A stretch of 64,000 nucleotides of DNA. Source: CAYSDH01 sp964429805 (lineage in GTDB: Bacteria > Bacteroidota > Bacteroidia > Flavobacteriales_D > JABDKJ01). A program made the translations under genes and the position numbers. The stretch spans positions 1-64,000 of the forward strand of contig CAYSDH010000006.1 in assembly GCA_964429805.1 (NCBI GenBank), read 5' to 3'. Under the pieces are notes generated by a model. It saw only the letters and a list, made by a program, of their open reading frames with translations. It searched no databases and was not told the DNA's origin. This document shows positions 24,995 through 33,771 of the stretch, one piece after another; the first letter of the stretch is position 1, and each line of letters begins with the position of its first letter.

Positions 24995-25947
24995 TCAATC
25001 CATGGCCTTGTCACCCCATATTCTAGTATTCTGATTGAGGTGCTCAAGCACTTTTTCTATGATGCGCACCTCCTTTACAAAGTCTTCAAATGCCTTGAGG
25101 TCTGGCACTCCTTCATAGAAACTACAGTCAAACAGGTCTTTTTCTTGAGGCAGACCTAAGAACATATAGCCTTCTCTAAAGGTGAGCAACAGCGGGCCAG
25201 GGCTCACCGCGTCAAGCTTCACGATTTGTTGAATTAGAAATGGCGATAAGATATAGCGGGCCAAAGTCTGATTTGTGGTGTAAACCGAATAGCGGTTATC
25301 AAAATCGACATCACCCATTTCGGCTTTTTCAAGATGGTCGGAGAGTATTTGTTTTACCCCTTGGTTTTTTGGTCGCAGTAAGACCGAGCCCTTGAACGAC
25401 TTGTGAAAATCAGCNNNNNNNNNNNNNNNNNNNNNNNNNNNNNNNNNNNNNNNNNNNNNNNNNNNNNNNNNNNNNNNNNNNNNNNNNNNNNNNNNNNNNN
25501 NNNNNNNNNNNNNNAATAAAACTCTGCTTTTTGTGGAATGAGCATCGCTTTATCAAAGAGCAATTTTTTAATGGCACCATCGGCTTTGTAAGTATAACCA
25601 GGATTCACATGTTTTATGGCCTGGGGCATGATCTCGGTCTTAAATCGGACATAAAACTCATCTCTTCGCTTATTGAGCCTGCCGCTGATAATAGTGTCTA
25701 AAATCACAAGTACACCCCAACCTATCAGAAAGGGCCAGGTTAATGCAAACAGGGGGGCAAAAATAATCGAGACAACTAGGGTGATTAGTCCCGTGGTCAA
25801 GACGAAGTTGATGAGCTTACGAAATTTGAAATAGAATTTTCGTGGGCCAGCATGCCGTTTTCTGAACTTTTCTAGCTCAGTAAGTAAAACCTCTAGTTCC
25901 TCCAAGTTTACTTTTTCAGTTGTCGCTAATGTGATTGATGAGTTCAT
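24995..25947 (-). CDS. DUF3137 membrane protein, split by assembly gap
   Basis: One gene, interrupted by the 100-N gap. The N-terminal part (from ATG at 25947) has two membrane segments (LINFVLTTGLITLVVSIIF and LTWPFLIGWGVLVILD) and the family-like TYKADGAIKKLLFDKA. On the other side of the gap a different frame reads ADFHKSFKGSVLLRPKNQGV and continues without stop through MGDVDFDNRYSVYTTNQ to the end at 24995. These are DUF3137 hallmarks. A frame change at the gap arises because 100 is a placeholder. For one continuous frame the true gap length must leave remainder 2 when divided by 3. Function is unknown; members are predicted inner-membrane proteins. Confidence 0.85.
25415..25514. other. 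Assembly gap, 100 N
   Basis: Exactly 100 undetermined bases, the usual placeholder for a scaffold join of unknown length. It lies within the DUF3137 gene, whose two coding halves on either side show that the join is correct in order and orientation. Confidence 0.98.
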
Positions 25948-25980
25948 GTTGATAGTGATGTGTACTGATGAAAATCAGCA

Positions 25981-26442
25981 CTAACCTATGTTAACTGCCA
26001 TTTGAATGTTGCAGCGCTCGTAAGGCGTGTCTACATTTTTGATTTCCTTGAAGCCTAGTTTATTGTAGAGAACCATGGCGCTTTCTAAGACTGTGTTGCT
26101 CTCCAGATAAACGCTTCGTGCGCCCAGACTTTTCGCTTTGTCGAGGCAGGCTAGACCTAGTTGGTAGCCATATCCTTTGCCACGGTGTGTGGGGGAGACG
26201 GCCATCTTTGCAAGTTCAAAATCATAGGATGGGTGGTCCATTTTAATCAGTGCGACCACGGCTATTACTTCTGTTTCAACTAGTCCAACCAGTATCTCTC
26301 CGCCTTTGTCTAAAATATAACCTTGTGGGTTGTCAAGAGAGTTGTGGTCCGTCTCCTCCATCACAAAATACTTCTCAATCCACTCTTTGTTCAGTGACTT
26401 AAAAGCGGCAGCATGTTTTTCTTGAAAGGGAACTATATGCAT
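25981..26442 (-). CDS. GNAT family N-acetyltransferase
   Basis: This protein of about 153 residues has the GNAT acetyl-CoA loop in MAVSPTHRGKGYGYQLG (R/Q-x-x-G-x-G/A form RGKGYG) and the C-terminal block VLYNKLGFKEI. It would transfer an acetyl group from acetyl-CoA to an unidentified amine. A GTG at 26457 would add five residues; I prefer the ATG at 26442, from which the protein begins MHIVPF. The start lies 18 bases after the reverse transcriptase stop on the same strand, so it may be carried on the retron transcript, though similar GNAT genes are common as independent units. Confidence 0.85.
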   Translation of the reverse strand: MHIVPFQEKHAAAFKSLNKEWIEKYFVMEETDHNSLDNPQGYILDKGGEILVGLVETEVIAVVALIKMDHPSYDFELAKMAVSPTHRGKGYGYQLGLACLDKAKSLGARSVYLESNTVLESAMVLYNKLGFKEIKNVDTPYERCNIQMAVNIG

Positions 26443-26460
26443 ACGTGATTTTCCCACGGC

Positions 26461-27975
26461 TCATTTCTTAGTGCCAAAGAGCTTAGAAAAGATTTTCTTG
26501 AAGCTGAAGGACTCTTTTGATGAAGACTCTGCAGTTTTCTTTTTTGCAAATGGATTGTGTGGTGTGTAGTTGTATTGCTTCAGAATGTCGTTGACTCGCG
26601 CCTTGTACGGCTCACCAACACTGGGATTTATCTGAGTAACGAAACTGGCATATCCGTGTATGCTAGACAGCATCTTTTTTCCTTTTAAGCCCTTCCACTC
26701 TTTGTCTTCTATGCCGTCTCTTTCTATCTGATATATCAGGGCTCTAAATCGTTTGAACGTCTTCTTATCGACATTGGGCTTCTCGTTAACCAGCACGCCA
26801 GTCACATGCTGTCTGCGCCCTTTTCGCATCACTCGCAACTTCTCTGGATTGAGCTCTAGCCCCTCTGCTTCAATTACTTTTCTGGAGTACAGCAGAATTT
26901 TATTGAGGCTTTCTTTTGCCTGTCCCGAGGCAGAAAATGAAAGGTCGTCTACGTAGCGCGTGTAAGTGAAGTCATACTTTTTTGCCAAGCCAAACAGTCG
27001 CTTATCCAGATTGCGACAGAGAATGTTAGTCAGTGCCGGACTGCATGGCGACCCTTGAGGAAGGAAGCGTTCGCCATACTGAGCAAAGTACTCTTTCGAA
27101 TAGACCTCAACTTCTTTAATCTTTGGTTCTGAGCAAAGCATGGCCATGATGGTCGCCACTTGTTTACTGTAGCCAAAGCTTGCGAAGACACCACGTATGC
27201 GCTTATAAGTGATGGAGGGAAAAAAGTTTTTTAAATCTTGATTAACCAAGAGGTCTTTCGCCAGATGTTTTTCGGCATTGGTCTTAATAGATCGACCTGT
27301 GACACAGCCTTGGGCAGATTCATGCACGGCTATCTTATCCAGAATGTTGTGCAGTATCCAGTGTTGTGCGGCTTTCAGGCGCGGCATTGGTGCAGAGATG
27401 GTACGCAGGCCACCGCTTCTTTTGGGAATGGTAAATCGCTTGTAGTGACTCACACTACTGTTCTTTCTAGAAAAAGCTAAGAACCTCAATTCGCCCACTG
27501 AAATACCCATGGCTTGTGCCAAGTCTCTCGCATCACTAAGCACCGGAAGTTGTTGTTGCTTGAGTAGGTCTTCATTAGAGCTGCCATCATTGAGCGTATT
27601 TGAATAACCGCTGCCGACAAAGACTATTTCTTCTTTTTTCTTACGATCCCAATCGGCCGCTTTTTGCTGTCGTTCAGCTTCTCTTCGCTCTTTGGTTTCC
27701 TTCTGTCTTTTCTTAGATTCTTCCTTTCTTTTCTTGTGAATCTCCTTTAAGAGTGCTTCAGGATCTTCAATGCGCTTTTTTTCAATGAGCAGTTTTCGGA
27801 GTTCGCCTTGAAGGTGTGCTTCTTTCTCAAACAGCTCTTCTACGATTTTGAAGTCAGGCATGCCACTGTCCCAAAAACCTAGCCTTTTCATCTCTGCATA
27901 GATGTACTTGGTTCTTGATCCGCTCGCCTTGATTCTATCTCGGACTTCTTGTCTTTTGGCTACGCTGTTGCTCAT
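26461..27975 (-). CDS. Retron-type reverse transcriptase
   Basis: The enzyme should copy the msd part of its own RNA into covalently linked msDNA. RT blocks are clear: FTIPKRSGGLRTISAP (181-196), the retron NAxxH motif as NAEKH (233-237), DLKNFFPSI with the first catalytic Asp (247), LPQGSPCSPALTN (305-317), catalytic YVDD (341-344), and the retron VTG motif (391-393). At 504 residues it is longer than most retron RTs (about 300-400). The extra length is a charged, probably coiled-coil N-terminal region (about 45-115, rich in Lys, Glu and Arg) and a Lys/Ser-rich tail after 475. A non-coding region with a1/a2 repeats ends 14 bases upstream. The WH-SWIM and WGR-HEAT genes precede that. It is not a group II intron RT, as no maturase domain follows. 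Confidence 0.95.
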   Translation of the reverse strand: MSNSVAKRQEVRDRIKASGSRTKYIYAEMKRLGFWDSGMPDFKIVEELFEKEAHLQGELRKLLIEKKRIEDPEALLKEIHKKRKEESKKRQKETKERREAERQQKAADWDRKKKEEIVFVGSGYSNTLNDGSSNEDLLKQQQLPVLSDARDLAQAMGISVGELRFLAFSRKNSSVSHYKRFTIPKRSGGLRTISAPMPRLKAAQHWILHNILDKIAVHESAQGCVTGRSIKTNAEKHLAKDLLVNQDLKNFFPSITYKRIRGVFASFGYSKQVATIMAMLCSEPKIKEVEVYSKEYFAQYGERFLPQGSPCSPALTNILCRNLDKRLFGLAKKYDFTYTRYVDDLSFSASGQAKESLNKILLYSRKVIEAEGLELNPEKLRVMRKGRRQHVTGVLVNEKPNVDKKTFKRFRALIYQIERDGIEDKEWKGLKGKKMLSSIHGYASFVTQINPSVGEPYKARVNDILKQYNYTPHNPFAKKKTAESSSKESFSFKKIFSKLFGTKK

Positions 27976-27989
27976 GGTGAGAAAAAAAA

Positions 27990-28214
27990 TGGTGGCGAAG
28001 AGGACATACTTCTAACAATCTCGAGACCGAATCGTGCAACTCCTAGGAAATAGTGCTAGGTAACGCTATTTACTTCGCAGAAGTCCAACGGAAATAGCGT
28101 TACCTAGCACTATTTCCTGTTGTTAAGCACGCTTCGGTGATGCGTGTTATGTCTATGTTCTAGATTGGCGATCCGCCAATCGGAAAGCAAGATTTTAATC
28201 CTCTCTCGCCACCA
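27990..28214 (-). ncRNA. Retron msr-msd RNA
   Basis: On the minus strand, a1 (TGGTGGCGAGAGAGGA, 28199-28214) at the 5' end pairs with a2 (27990-28004) at the 3' end: 15 pairs with one bulged base. Between them lie an msr hairpin GATTGGCG/CGCCAATC with a 3-base loop (28163-28181), a smaller CACGC/GCGTG hairpin (about 28125-28143), and the msd stem, 27 perfect base pairs (28092-28118 with 28045-28071) with a 20-base loop that itself folds as ACTTC/GAAGT. The first G after a1, in TTGC (minus-strand G at 28188), is a candidate branch site. The order msr, msd, RT is the retron standard. Exact ends and the branch G are inferred. Confidence 0.9.
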
Positions 28215-28223
28215 GTTTCAAAT

Positions 28224-29867
28224 TTAATTTTTTTGTTTGTTCATTTCTTTGTTTCCACATAATCTTAGGCCAATCATGTGCTCGCAAGGTCCTTTTTTGA
28301 GTTGGTTGTTCGTGTAGTATTCACAGGTGCAAAAGGCTGCAAATATGCGCTCATCCTTGTTAACCTTTATCTGTGTTCTGTAAGCTCCATCTATGATGCC
28401 GCTCAGCAAACTGTCTTTTTCGCTGTGATGTATTTTTAGTTCGCTAATCTTATTCTGCGCGTAATACTCGAAGCCCTTTTTTTCTACATCACTTGAAAAA
28501 CGAAGTGACTCAATGTCCACTCCTTCTTTTTTTAACTCGCGCACACGGTAGACGTTGTTCGTCAAATCATAAATCACTTTACCCGCTTGCGTAAATTTCT
28601 GAAGGGCCAATCGCACTTCTTTTATGTCGATACTCAGCGAGTAACTGATTTCTTCTGCCGTGCCAAACCACTTTTCTTTGAGGTGCAGGTAGATGGACTG
28701 CATCACCTTGGCATCAACCATGCCGCCTGCTGATAGCAGGTCTAGTCGGCTAGACTCTGTCCAGTCATTGGCACTCCAACCCGAAAGGCCAAGCGTAAAG
28801 TCCATGTCGCCTAGGTCAGCAATGTAAAAGGAGGGAAGGCCAGTGCCAAGTAGTTTAACAGTAATCTTTTTTGAGATAGGAAGGAGTCTTTCTAATAGTG
28901 TCAGTCTTCTTCGTCCCCATACTCTAATCTCTCTTCGACTATCGCCTTTATAGATGGATCGTGGGCAGACTATTTTGTGGTTCCATGGCTCAAAGATTGC
29001 TTCGATGGGTTTACCGGGGGTAAGAATGTATCTGATGGATCTTGGGCCGTGCCGCTCTTTATTTCTTTTCAGCAATAATATGAAGTTGGCGATGTCGGCA
29101 GGGTGAAGGTCAAAACTTACTTGGTCCATGACCATGGCTGAGCTGACTTGCAAGAATCCTCTCATCCAACTATCTGGAAGGTCAATCTTTACTTCTTTGT
29201 AAGTCTCGTCTTTACCGGTTTGTACTTCAAAGCCTTTTGGGTCAATCACAAACTCGGTGTTTTTATATGACCTCAGTTTCTGAAACTCGTTGTACAGAGC
29301 TTGAGAATAGTCAATGTTGGTGGTGCCGCACTTAAACTCGTCCACGTCTTTAAATACATTATGACTGCAAGAGAGTTTGCCATATACAGACTCGTCTTTT
29401 GAAAAACACTCAAAAAACAACTGGTCTGGATGCACAGTAATGACAGGGTCTAACACATACCAAGCAGCAATGTCTCGCTTGTAGAGATACTGAAAGTACT
29501 TACGTTGGGCTTTGTAAAAAGGAGCAGTGATTGCTCTTTTTTCTTTTCTAATCTCTTCAAGTTCTTTTGTTGCGATGCCTATTTTTTGTTCTAGTCCATC
29601 GGCACCACTCATAGCTTCTGCTAGCCAGATGTCCTCTTGCGATTTGAGCCAAGCCTTGTAGTCATCTTTGTTGGATGGTCTAAACTTGAAGTCGGCCACC
29701 ACCACATGATGAAGGGCGGAAATGGCCTCTCTAAAGTTGAGCGTGTCTCCTAGATTTCCAACAAAAAAAGTTGGCTCACGCAAAGAGTCAGGAGAGAAGG
29801 AGAGTCCCATGCCATTGGCTCTTGAACTAACCGTGCTGTTGCCTTTGTATTTGTGTTCAAACAGCAT
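28224..29867 (-). CDS. Winged-helix / SWIM zinc-finger protein of the retron locus
   Basis: This 547-residue protein ends in a SWIM zinc finger of CxCx(n)CxH form: Cys513, Cys515, Cys528, His530 (FCTCEYYTNNQLKKGPCEHM). Before it a winged-helix-like segment is visible at about 395-440 (FGTAEEISYSLSIDIKEV, then LQKFTQAGKVIYDLTNNVYRV). The N-terminal 390 residues are unfamiliar, with a charged helical stretch near 95-120 and several beta-rich blocks. SWIM domains bind DNA or protein partners. The start overlaps the end of the WGR-HEAT gene by 11 bases, so the two are translated together, and the retron RNA follows 9 bases after its stop. I infer it is a DNA-binding component or the effector side of the retron. 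Confidence 0.85.
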   Translation of the reverse strand: MLFEHKYKGNSTVSSRANGMGLSFSPDSLREPTFFVGNLGDTLNFREAISALHHVVVADFKFRPSNKDDYKAWLKSQEDIWLAEAMSGADGLEQKIGIATKELEEIRKEKRAITAPFYKAQRKYFQYLYKRDIAAWYVLDPVITVHPDQLFFECFSKDESVYGKLSCSHNVFKDVDEFKCGTTNIDYSQALYNEFQKLRSYKNTEFVIDPKGFEVQTGKDETYKEVKIDLPDSWMRGFLQVSSAMVMDQVSFDLHPADIANFILLLKRNKERHGPRSIRYILTPGKPIEAIFEPWNHKIVCPRSIYKGDSRREIRVWGRRRLTLLERLLPISKKITVKLLGTGLPSFYIADLGDMDFTLGLSGWSANDWTESSRLDLLSAGGMVDAKVMQSIYLHLKEKWFGTAEEISYSLSIDIKEVRLALQKFTQAGKVIYDLTNNVYRVRELKKEGVDIESLRFSSDVEKKGFEYYAQNKISELKIHHSEKDSLLSGIIDGAYRTQIKVNKDERIFAAFCTCEYYTNNQLKKGPCEHMIGLRLCGNKEMNKQKN

Positions 29868-32800
29868 GCGTGTAGGTTTTGATAGGTTTGATTTTTAGCG
29901 GCATCTCTATGTCGCTGTGCTGATCATATATCTCCAGCAAAATATCTAAGCACTGAGACTTGTCCTTCAACGATTCTGTGGCTAGAATATCTGACAAGAG
30001 CTCAACAGTCATTTCTGATACCTTCCTATTCTTCATCGCTTCTTGCTTTAAAAAGGCAAAGACTCTGGCCTTGGAGGCCGCCCCAACATTGACACCAAAG
30101 AGGATGTTTTTGAAATACTGCTTCAACAAGAGTACCGTGTACTCACTGTCTTTGGCGTGTATGTCAAGGTAGTTAGAAGTAAAGAGCATCATGCTGCGCG
30201 AAGGGTGTTCACTCATGTGGAGCATGAGGTCTTTGCCACGCTCTTCATGAAATAGGCGAGAGATAAGCGCACGACCAAAGGCCTGCACATCTTCCTTCGG
30301 ATTGTCAATAATCATGAGCACCAGTTCCAATGACCAGTGTTCACTGGTAGTCTGCTCCATGTAAAAGTCAAAGGACCTACCGCGCACATCTTCCCAGTCA
30401 GCGTCAAGCACTTTGAGGCTGAGTTCGAGTTGAGAGATAATGTCTGACTTATTCTCCAAGAAGTAGCTGATGAGTTCATCTCTCACCTTAATCGTGTCAC
30501 AGTCCTTTAATGGTAGCCAGCCTTTGAGGTCCAGCTTTTTGTTGATGCCTTTACTGTAAAACATCTGCTCGCCAATTTTCTGAGACGCATCGACATCAGA
30601 CAGCAGTAATTTGATGACAGTGCCTTCGTCAATTCCGTTTAACTCTTCGGCATAATGCGTGTTCAGAAAGGCCATGTTGTCATCATGCATGCCATCTGCC
30701 TCTTCCGCTTTCGTGATGGAGTTGATGAGTTTGTGAAACAGCGCTTCTTTATGTTCGTCATCTGCTTCAATCAGCCGCAGTACTGACGGTTCCACCGACT
30801 TTCGAGTGTCTGCGTGATGAGCAAACATGAAGCCGATTATCATTTCTGCCTTTTCAATCAGGTACTCTTCAGGAAACTCACCGAGCAGTCGAATACCTGC
30901 AGCACGCAGATTTTCATTATCCATGTTGAGGAACTTCTCTATGTAAGACGAAGCAAGTTCGTGTGAAGGCAACTTATTTACGCGCACCAAAGCGAGTCCA
31001 AGCTCGAGCAATGGAATACGCTCTTGCTCAATGAACTTATCTAAATCTAGCTTTGACAAAGAGTTGAACAGACAGCCACTTCGCTCATCATTCACAAACT
31101 GGTTGAAGTGTGTGTAAAACGCGGTGCTGTAAGCATCTGAATTATAGAGCAAATCAGCTATTTGAGAAAACTGAATGGCCGCATTCTTAGAAAAACCATG
31201 ACCTGACTCAGAGAGAATGTCAAGCACCGATTCTTTACCAAGCAAGATTAACTGTGCGATGTGCGCAGTGTCACTCAAGTGCTGAGCACAATTTTCCATC
31301 AGCAACGTCCGACCAAGTGTGCTTGCTTCTTCATGCTCACTGGACAGAAGACTGAGAATAATATCAAAGCCAGGAGCCTTGTCCTTAAAACGGTCTTTCA
31401 GCAGATTGATTCCTAGTCTCAGAGTGGGTGCGTGAAAGGAACCTAAGAGGTCAGTAAGATGCTCATCTTTCAGGCTACGCTTAAAGTCCGGGTTATCATG
31501 AAACACTTTGAGGGCAAAGTTGCTCGTCATGGCTGACCGAGACTTACGTATCAGTCTCACTATATGCTCTGGCGCGGAGTTCCATAGCTCTGGACGCTTT
31601 TCTTCTCGGGGCAGCGTCAATTCATCTGCCTCATGTGCACCGTCCATAAATCCTGCAATGCGTCCTGCAGTATCTGTGCTCAGTCTCTGAGAATTAGTGT
31701 AAAGTAATGAGAGAAGCGCAGGAAACTTGCTGTACTTCGGAATCCAGAATGTCTGTAATGACCATCTGCCATCTATTCTTAGATAGTTGGTTTTTGAGGT
31801 CATTATTTCATTGTCTTTTTCGTCATTTAAAGACAACATCAATTCGGTAGCGAGCGGAATGAAGCTCGATGGTTTTTCTGCCTCTATGTGGCTGAGATGC
31901 CTGACACCTCGTCTACCGAGATAAGCATTGGTACTTGATGGAGTAAAGTACCATGCATTGTCGTTGTCATCTGCATTTTTAATGCCTTTCATCACCTTTA
32001 CATAGCGGTCTTCTATACGCTCATAGCCGCTCTTGACCTTCAGCGGACGGCCAACGGCAATCTTTTTCGCACAGACTGCATAGATAGGATGGTCTTCATT
32101 AAGTTCAGCCAGCTTATATATGTAGCGCACTCCTCTAAAGAAGTTCAACTTCATAGGAATCTCTTCGACAACAGAATAAACCGCAGTTCGCAGTGTATCG
32201 TTATGCAGGCTCAAATAATATAGGTCGAGCAAAAGGGCAGAAGTGTCTTCATTTCCAGACCCTATAAATTCTAAAATCTTTTTGATAGTGGCCTCATGCT
32301 TGCTATCATAAAGTCCTTCGCGAATGAATGAAGGCAGCCTGCTCTCTATGGCTGACTTGACCTCAGTTTTCGCGATACCTTCCACGCGCAGCAGATAGTT
32401 CGTTGCCAGACGAGTGACCTTTGGGTCCTTATTCATCTTATATATGTCATGGACATATTGATAACCCTTGTCTGTGCCAATTTTACTCAGTGCCCACATG
32501 GCCGAGTAGACCTCCATGGGCTCTTCAGAAATCAAGAAGGGTACGATATGGTCAACCGCATCAGCTACTTCTAATACTCCCGCTCGCCATAACATGCGTG
32601 AGGTTTTCCAGTCACCAGTATAGGTGCCACTGCGCACATCTTTGAGGTTTCTGATTATGGCTTTGTCTCGGTCTGTATTGCGGTCTGTCTCTACCTGGGG
32701 CACTTCAATCACTGGGACCTCTTGCACGGGTTCTTCGCCAGACTCTGAGTAGCCTTTGCTCACCTTGCTGTCCACTAGTTTGTCAAAGATGACTTTGGCC

Positions 32801-32976
32801 TCATCATAGACCACAGGAAAGACAGTTTTAGTCCCCTCAATCATTCGGCTTCCTCTGCGACCATATCTAAAATTGACCACAAACTTGTCGTCACCTACTT
32901 GGCTCAATTCGGCCTCGTAGACTTTGTCAGAACGTTCGTTCTTCAGAAATAATCGTTTGCTTTCTATGGTTTTCAA
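29857..32976 (-). CDS. WGR domain plus HEAT-like repeat protein of the retron locus
   Basis: This 1039-residue protein begins with a WGR domain (about 1-75: LFLKNERSDKVYEAEL, VVNFRYGRRGSRM with the signature reading YGRRG), known from PARPs and bacterial MolR-like proteins, where it contacts DNA ends. A short acidic linker follows. The remaining 930 residues are helical ARM/HEAT-type repeats, for example LWRAGVLEVADAVDHIVPFL, MEVYSAMWALSKIGTDKGY, then LRAAGIRLLGEFPEEYL. No catalytic motif was recognised. It is the first gene of the locus and overlaps the SWIM gene by 11 bases. HEAT arrays usually serve as protein or nucleic-acid scaffolds. Sensing of msDNA or damaged DNA through the WGR domain is an inference. 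Confidence 0.85.
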   Translation of the reverse strand: MKTIESKRLFLKNERSDKVYEAELSQVGDDKFVVNFRYGRRGSRMIEGTKTVFPVVYDEAKVIFDKLVDSKVSKGYSESGEEPVQEVPVIEVPQVETDRNTDRDKAIIRNLKDVRSGTYTGDWKTSRMLWRAGVLEVADAVDHIVPFLISEEPMEVYSAMWALSKIGTDKGYQYVHDIYKMNKDPKVTRLATNYLLRVEGIAKTEVKSAIESRLPSFIREGLYDSKHEATIKKILEFIGSGNEDTSALLLDLYYLSLHNDTLRTAVYSVVEEIPMKLNFFRGVRYIYKLAELNEDHPIYAVCAKKIAVGRPLKVKSGYERIEDRYVKVMKGIKNADDNDNAWYFTPSSTNAYLGRRGVRHLSHIEAEKPSSFIPLATELMLSLNDEKDNEIMTSKTNYLRIDGRWSLQTFWIPKYSKFPALLSLLYTNSQRLSTDTAGRIAGFMDGAHEADELTLPREEKRPELWNSAPEHIVRLIRKSRSAMTSNFALKVFHDNPDFKRSLKDEHLTDLLGSFHAPTLRLGINLLKDRFKDKAPGFDIILSLLSSEHEEASTLGRTLLMENCAQHLSDTAHIAQLILLGKESVLDILSESGHGFSKNAAIQFSQIADLLYNSDAYSTAFYTHFNQFVNDERSGCLFNSLSKLDLDKFIEQERIPLLELGLALVRVNKLPSHELASSYIEKFLNMDNENLRAAGIRLLGEFPEEYLIEKAEMIIGFMFAHHADTRKSVEPSVLRLIEADDEHKEALFHKLINSITKAEEADGMHDDNMAFLNTHYAEELNGIDEGTVIKLLLSDVDASQKIGEQMFYSKGINKKLDLKGWLPLKDCDTIKVRDELISYFLENKSDIISQLELSLKVLDADWEDVRGRSFDFYMEQTTSEHWSLELVLMIIDNPKEDVQAFGRALISRLFHEERGKDLMLHMSEHPSRSMMLFTSNYLDIHAKDSEYTVLLLKQYFKNILFGVNVGAASKARVFAFLKQEAMKNRKVSEMTVELLSDILATESLKDKSQCLDILLEIYDQHSDIEMPLKIKPIKTYTHAV

Positions 32977-33088
32977 CTAGCGGTTGATTTTCGAGTAGGA
33001 GCCACAAAATAATTATTTAGACTCAACATTTTACCGTTCTGCGGCTGACACTTTTGCATGTGGCTGCAACGCCTTGTCTACTATGTCA

Positions 33089-33688
33089 TTACAGTTTTAT
33101 ACTGCGAAACGTGAGGTTAATTCTGGGGCTGTGAATTTTTTTAGTTGGCGGAAGGCGATGCAACCAATGCTCTTGGGTCTCACCTTTCATGACGAGCAGG
33201 CTTCCACTTTCAAGTTCTATGTCTACACGTAATTTGCTCTCTTTGTGTTTGAACGAAAACTTCCGCTCTGCACCAAAACTGAGCGAGGCGATTGCCGCGC
33301 GATACTCCAGTGTTTTCTCTCCGTCACTGTGCCAAGACATGCCCTCAGCCCCGTCATGATAGAGGTTTGCCAAACAAGAGTTGTAACTGCAGTTGGAGAT
33401 TTCTTCCACCATGGCTTTTAATTCTCGCAGCTCGGCTGTCCATATCAGTGCCTTTTTTGTGATGTTAGAATAAGTGTAGTCATACTCCTCATCACCATAC
33501 CAGGCGGCCTTCCTTTTGGTTATAAAGTGCTTACCAAATATTTTCGCCTCGTCATGTTTCCAGTCTAAGTTGGCGAGTAAGTGCTGATAATACTCATGCG
33601 CCTGCGTGTCGTTCATAATCGGCCCGTGATATTTGGCAGAACCGTCATGCGGGAGTATGTCAATGGGGTCGTGCAGGAATAATTGCAT
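33089..33688 (-). CDS. AlkB-like 2-oxoglutarate/Fe(II) dioxygenase
   Basis: This 199-residue protein has the AlkB fold signatures. Iron ligands are His120 and Asp122 in MSWHSDGE and His177 in EHWLHRLP, and the 2-oxoglutarate arginine motif is RINLTFR (189-195). The N-terminal substrate lid (TKRKAAWYGDEEYDYTYS) resembles the ALKBH2/3-like bacterial group. It would remove alkyl groups from damaged bases by oxidation. It stands alone on the minus strand, 112 bases before the retron locus and divergent from the cytochrome gene. The name alkB is not used because it belongs to a different branch from the E. coli enzyme. Confidence 0.92.
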   Translation of the reverse strand: MQLFLHDPIDILPHDGSAKYHGPIMNDTQAHEYYQHLLANLDWKHDEAKIFGKHFITKRKAAWYGDEEYDYTYSNITKKALIWTAELRELKAMVEEISNCSYNSCLANLYHDGAEGMSWHSDGEKTLEYRAAIASLSFGAERKFSFKHKESKLRVDIELESGSLLVMKGETQEHWLHRLPPTKKIHSPRINLTFRSIKL

Positions 33689-33771
33689 TGAGGCTATTCT
33701 GAATTTCGGGAGTATGAATGTAAAATTCTGATTTCTAAATTTGACCTGTGACTGAGTCTATTCTTATCCAA

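Noticed and set aside
26461..27975. Group II intron reverse transcriptase/maturase
   Set aside because: No maturase or endonuclease domain follows, and the NAxxH and VTG motifs are those of retron RTs.
28045..28118. Perfect 27-bp inverted repeat read as a transposon end or terminator
   Set aside because: It lies inside a larger paired a1/a2 frame next to a retron RT and has no T-tract, so the msd stem explains it better.
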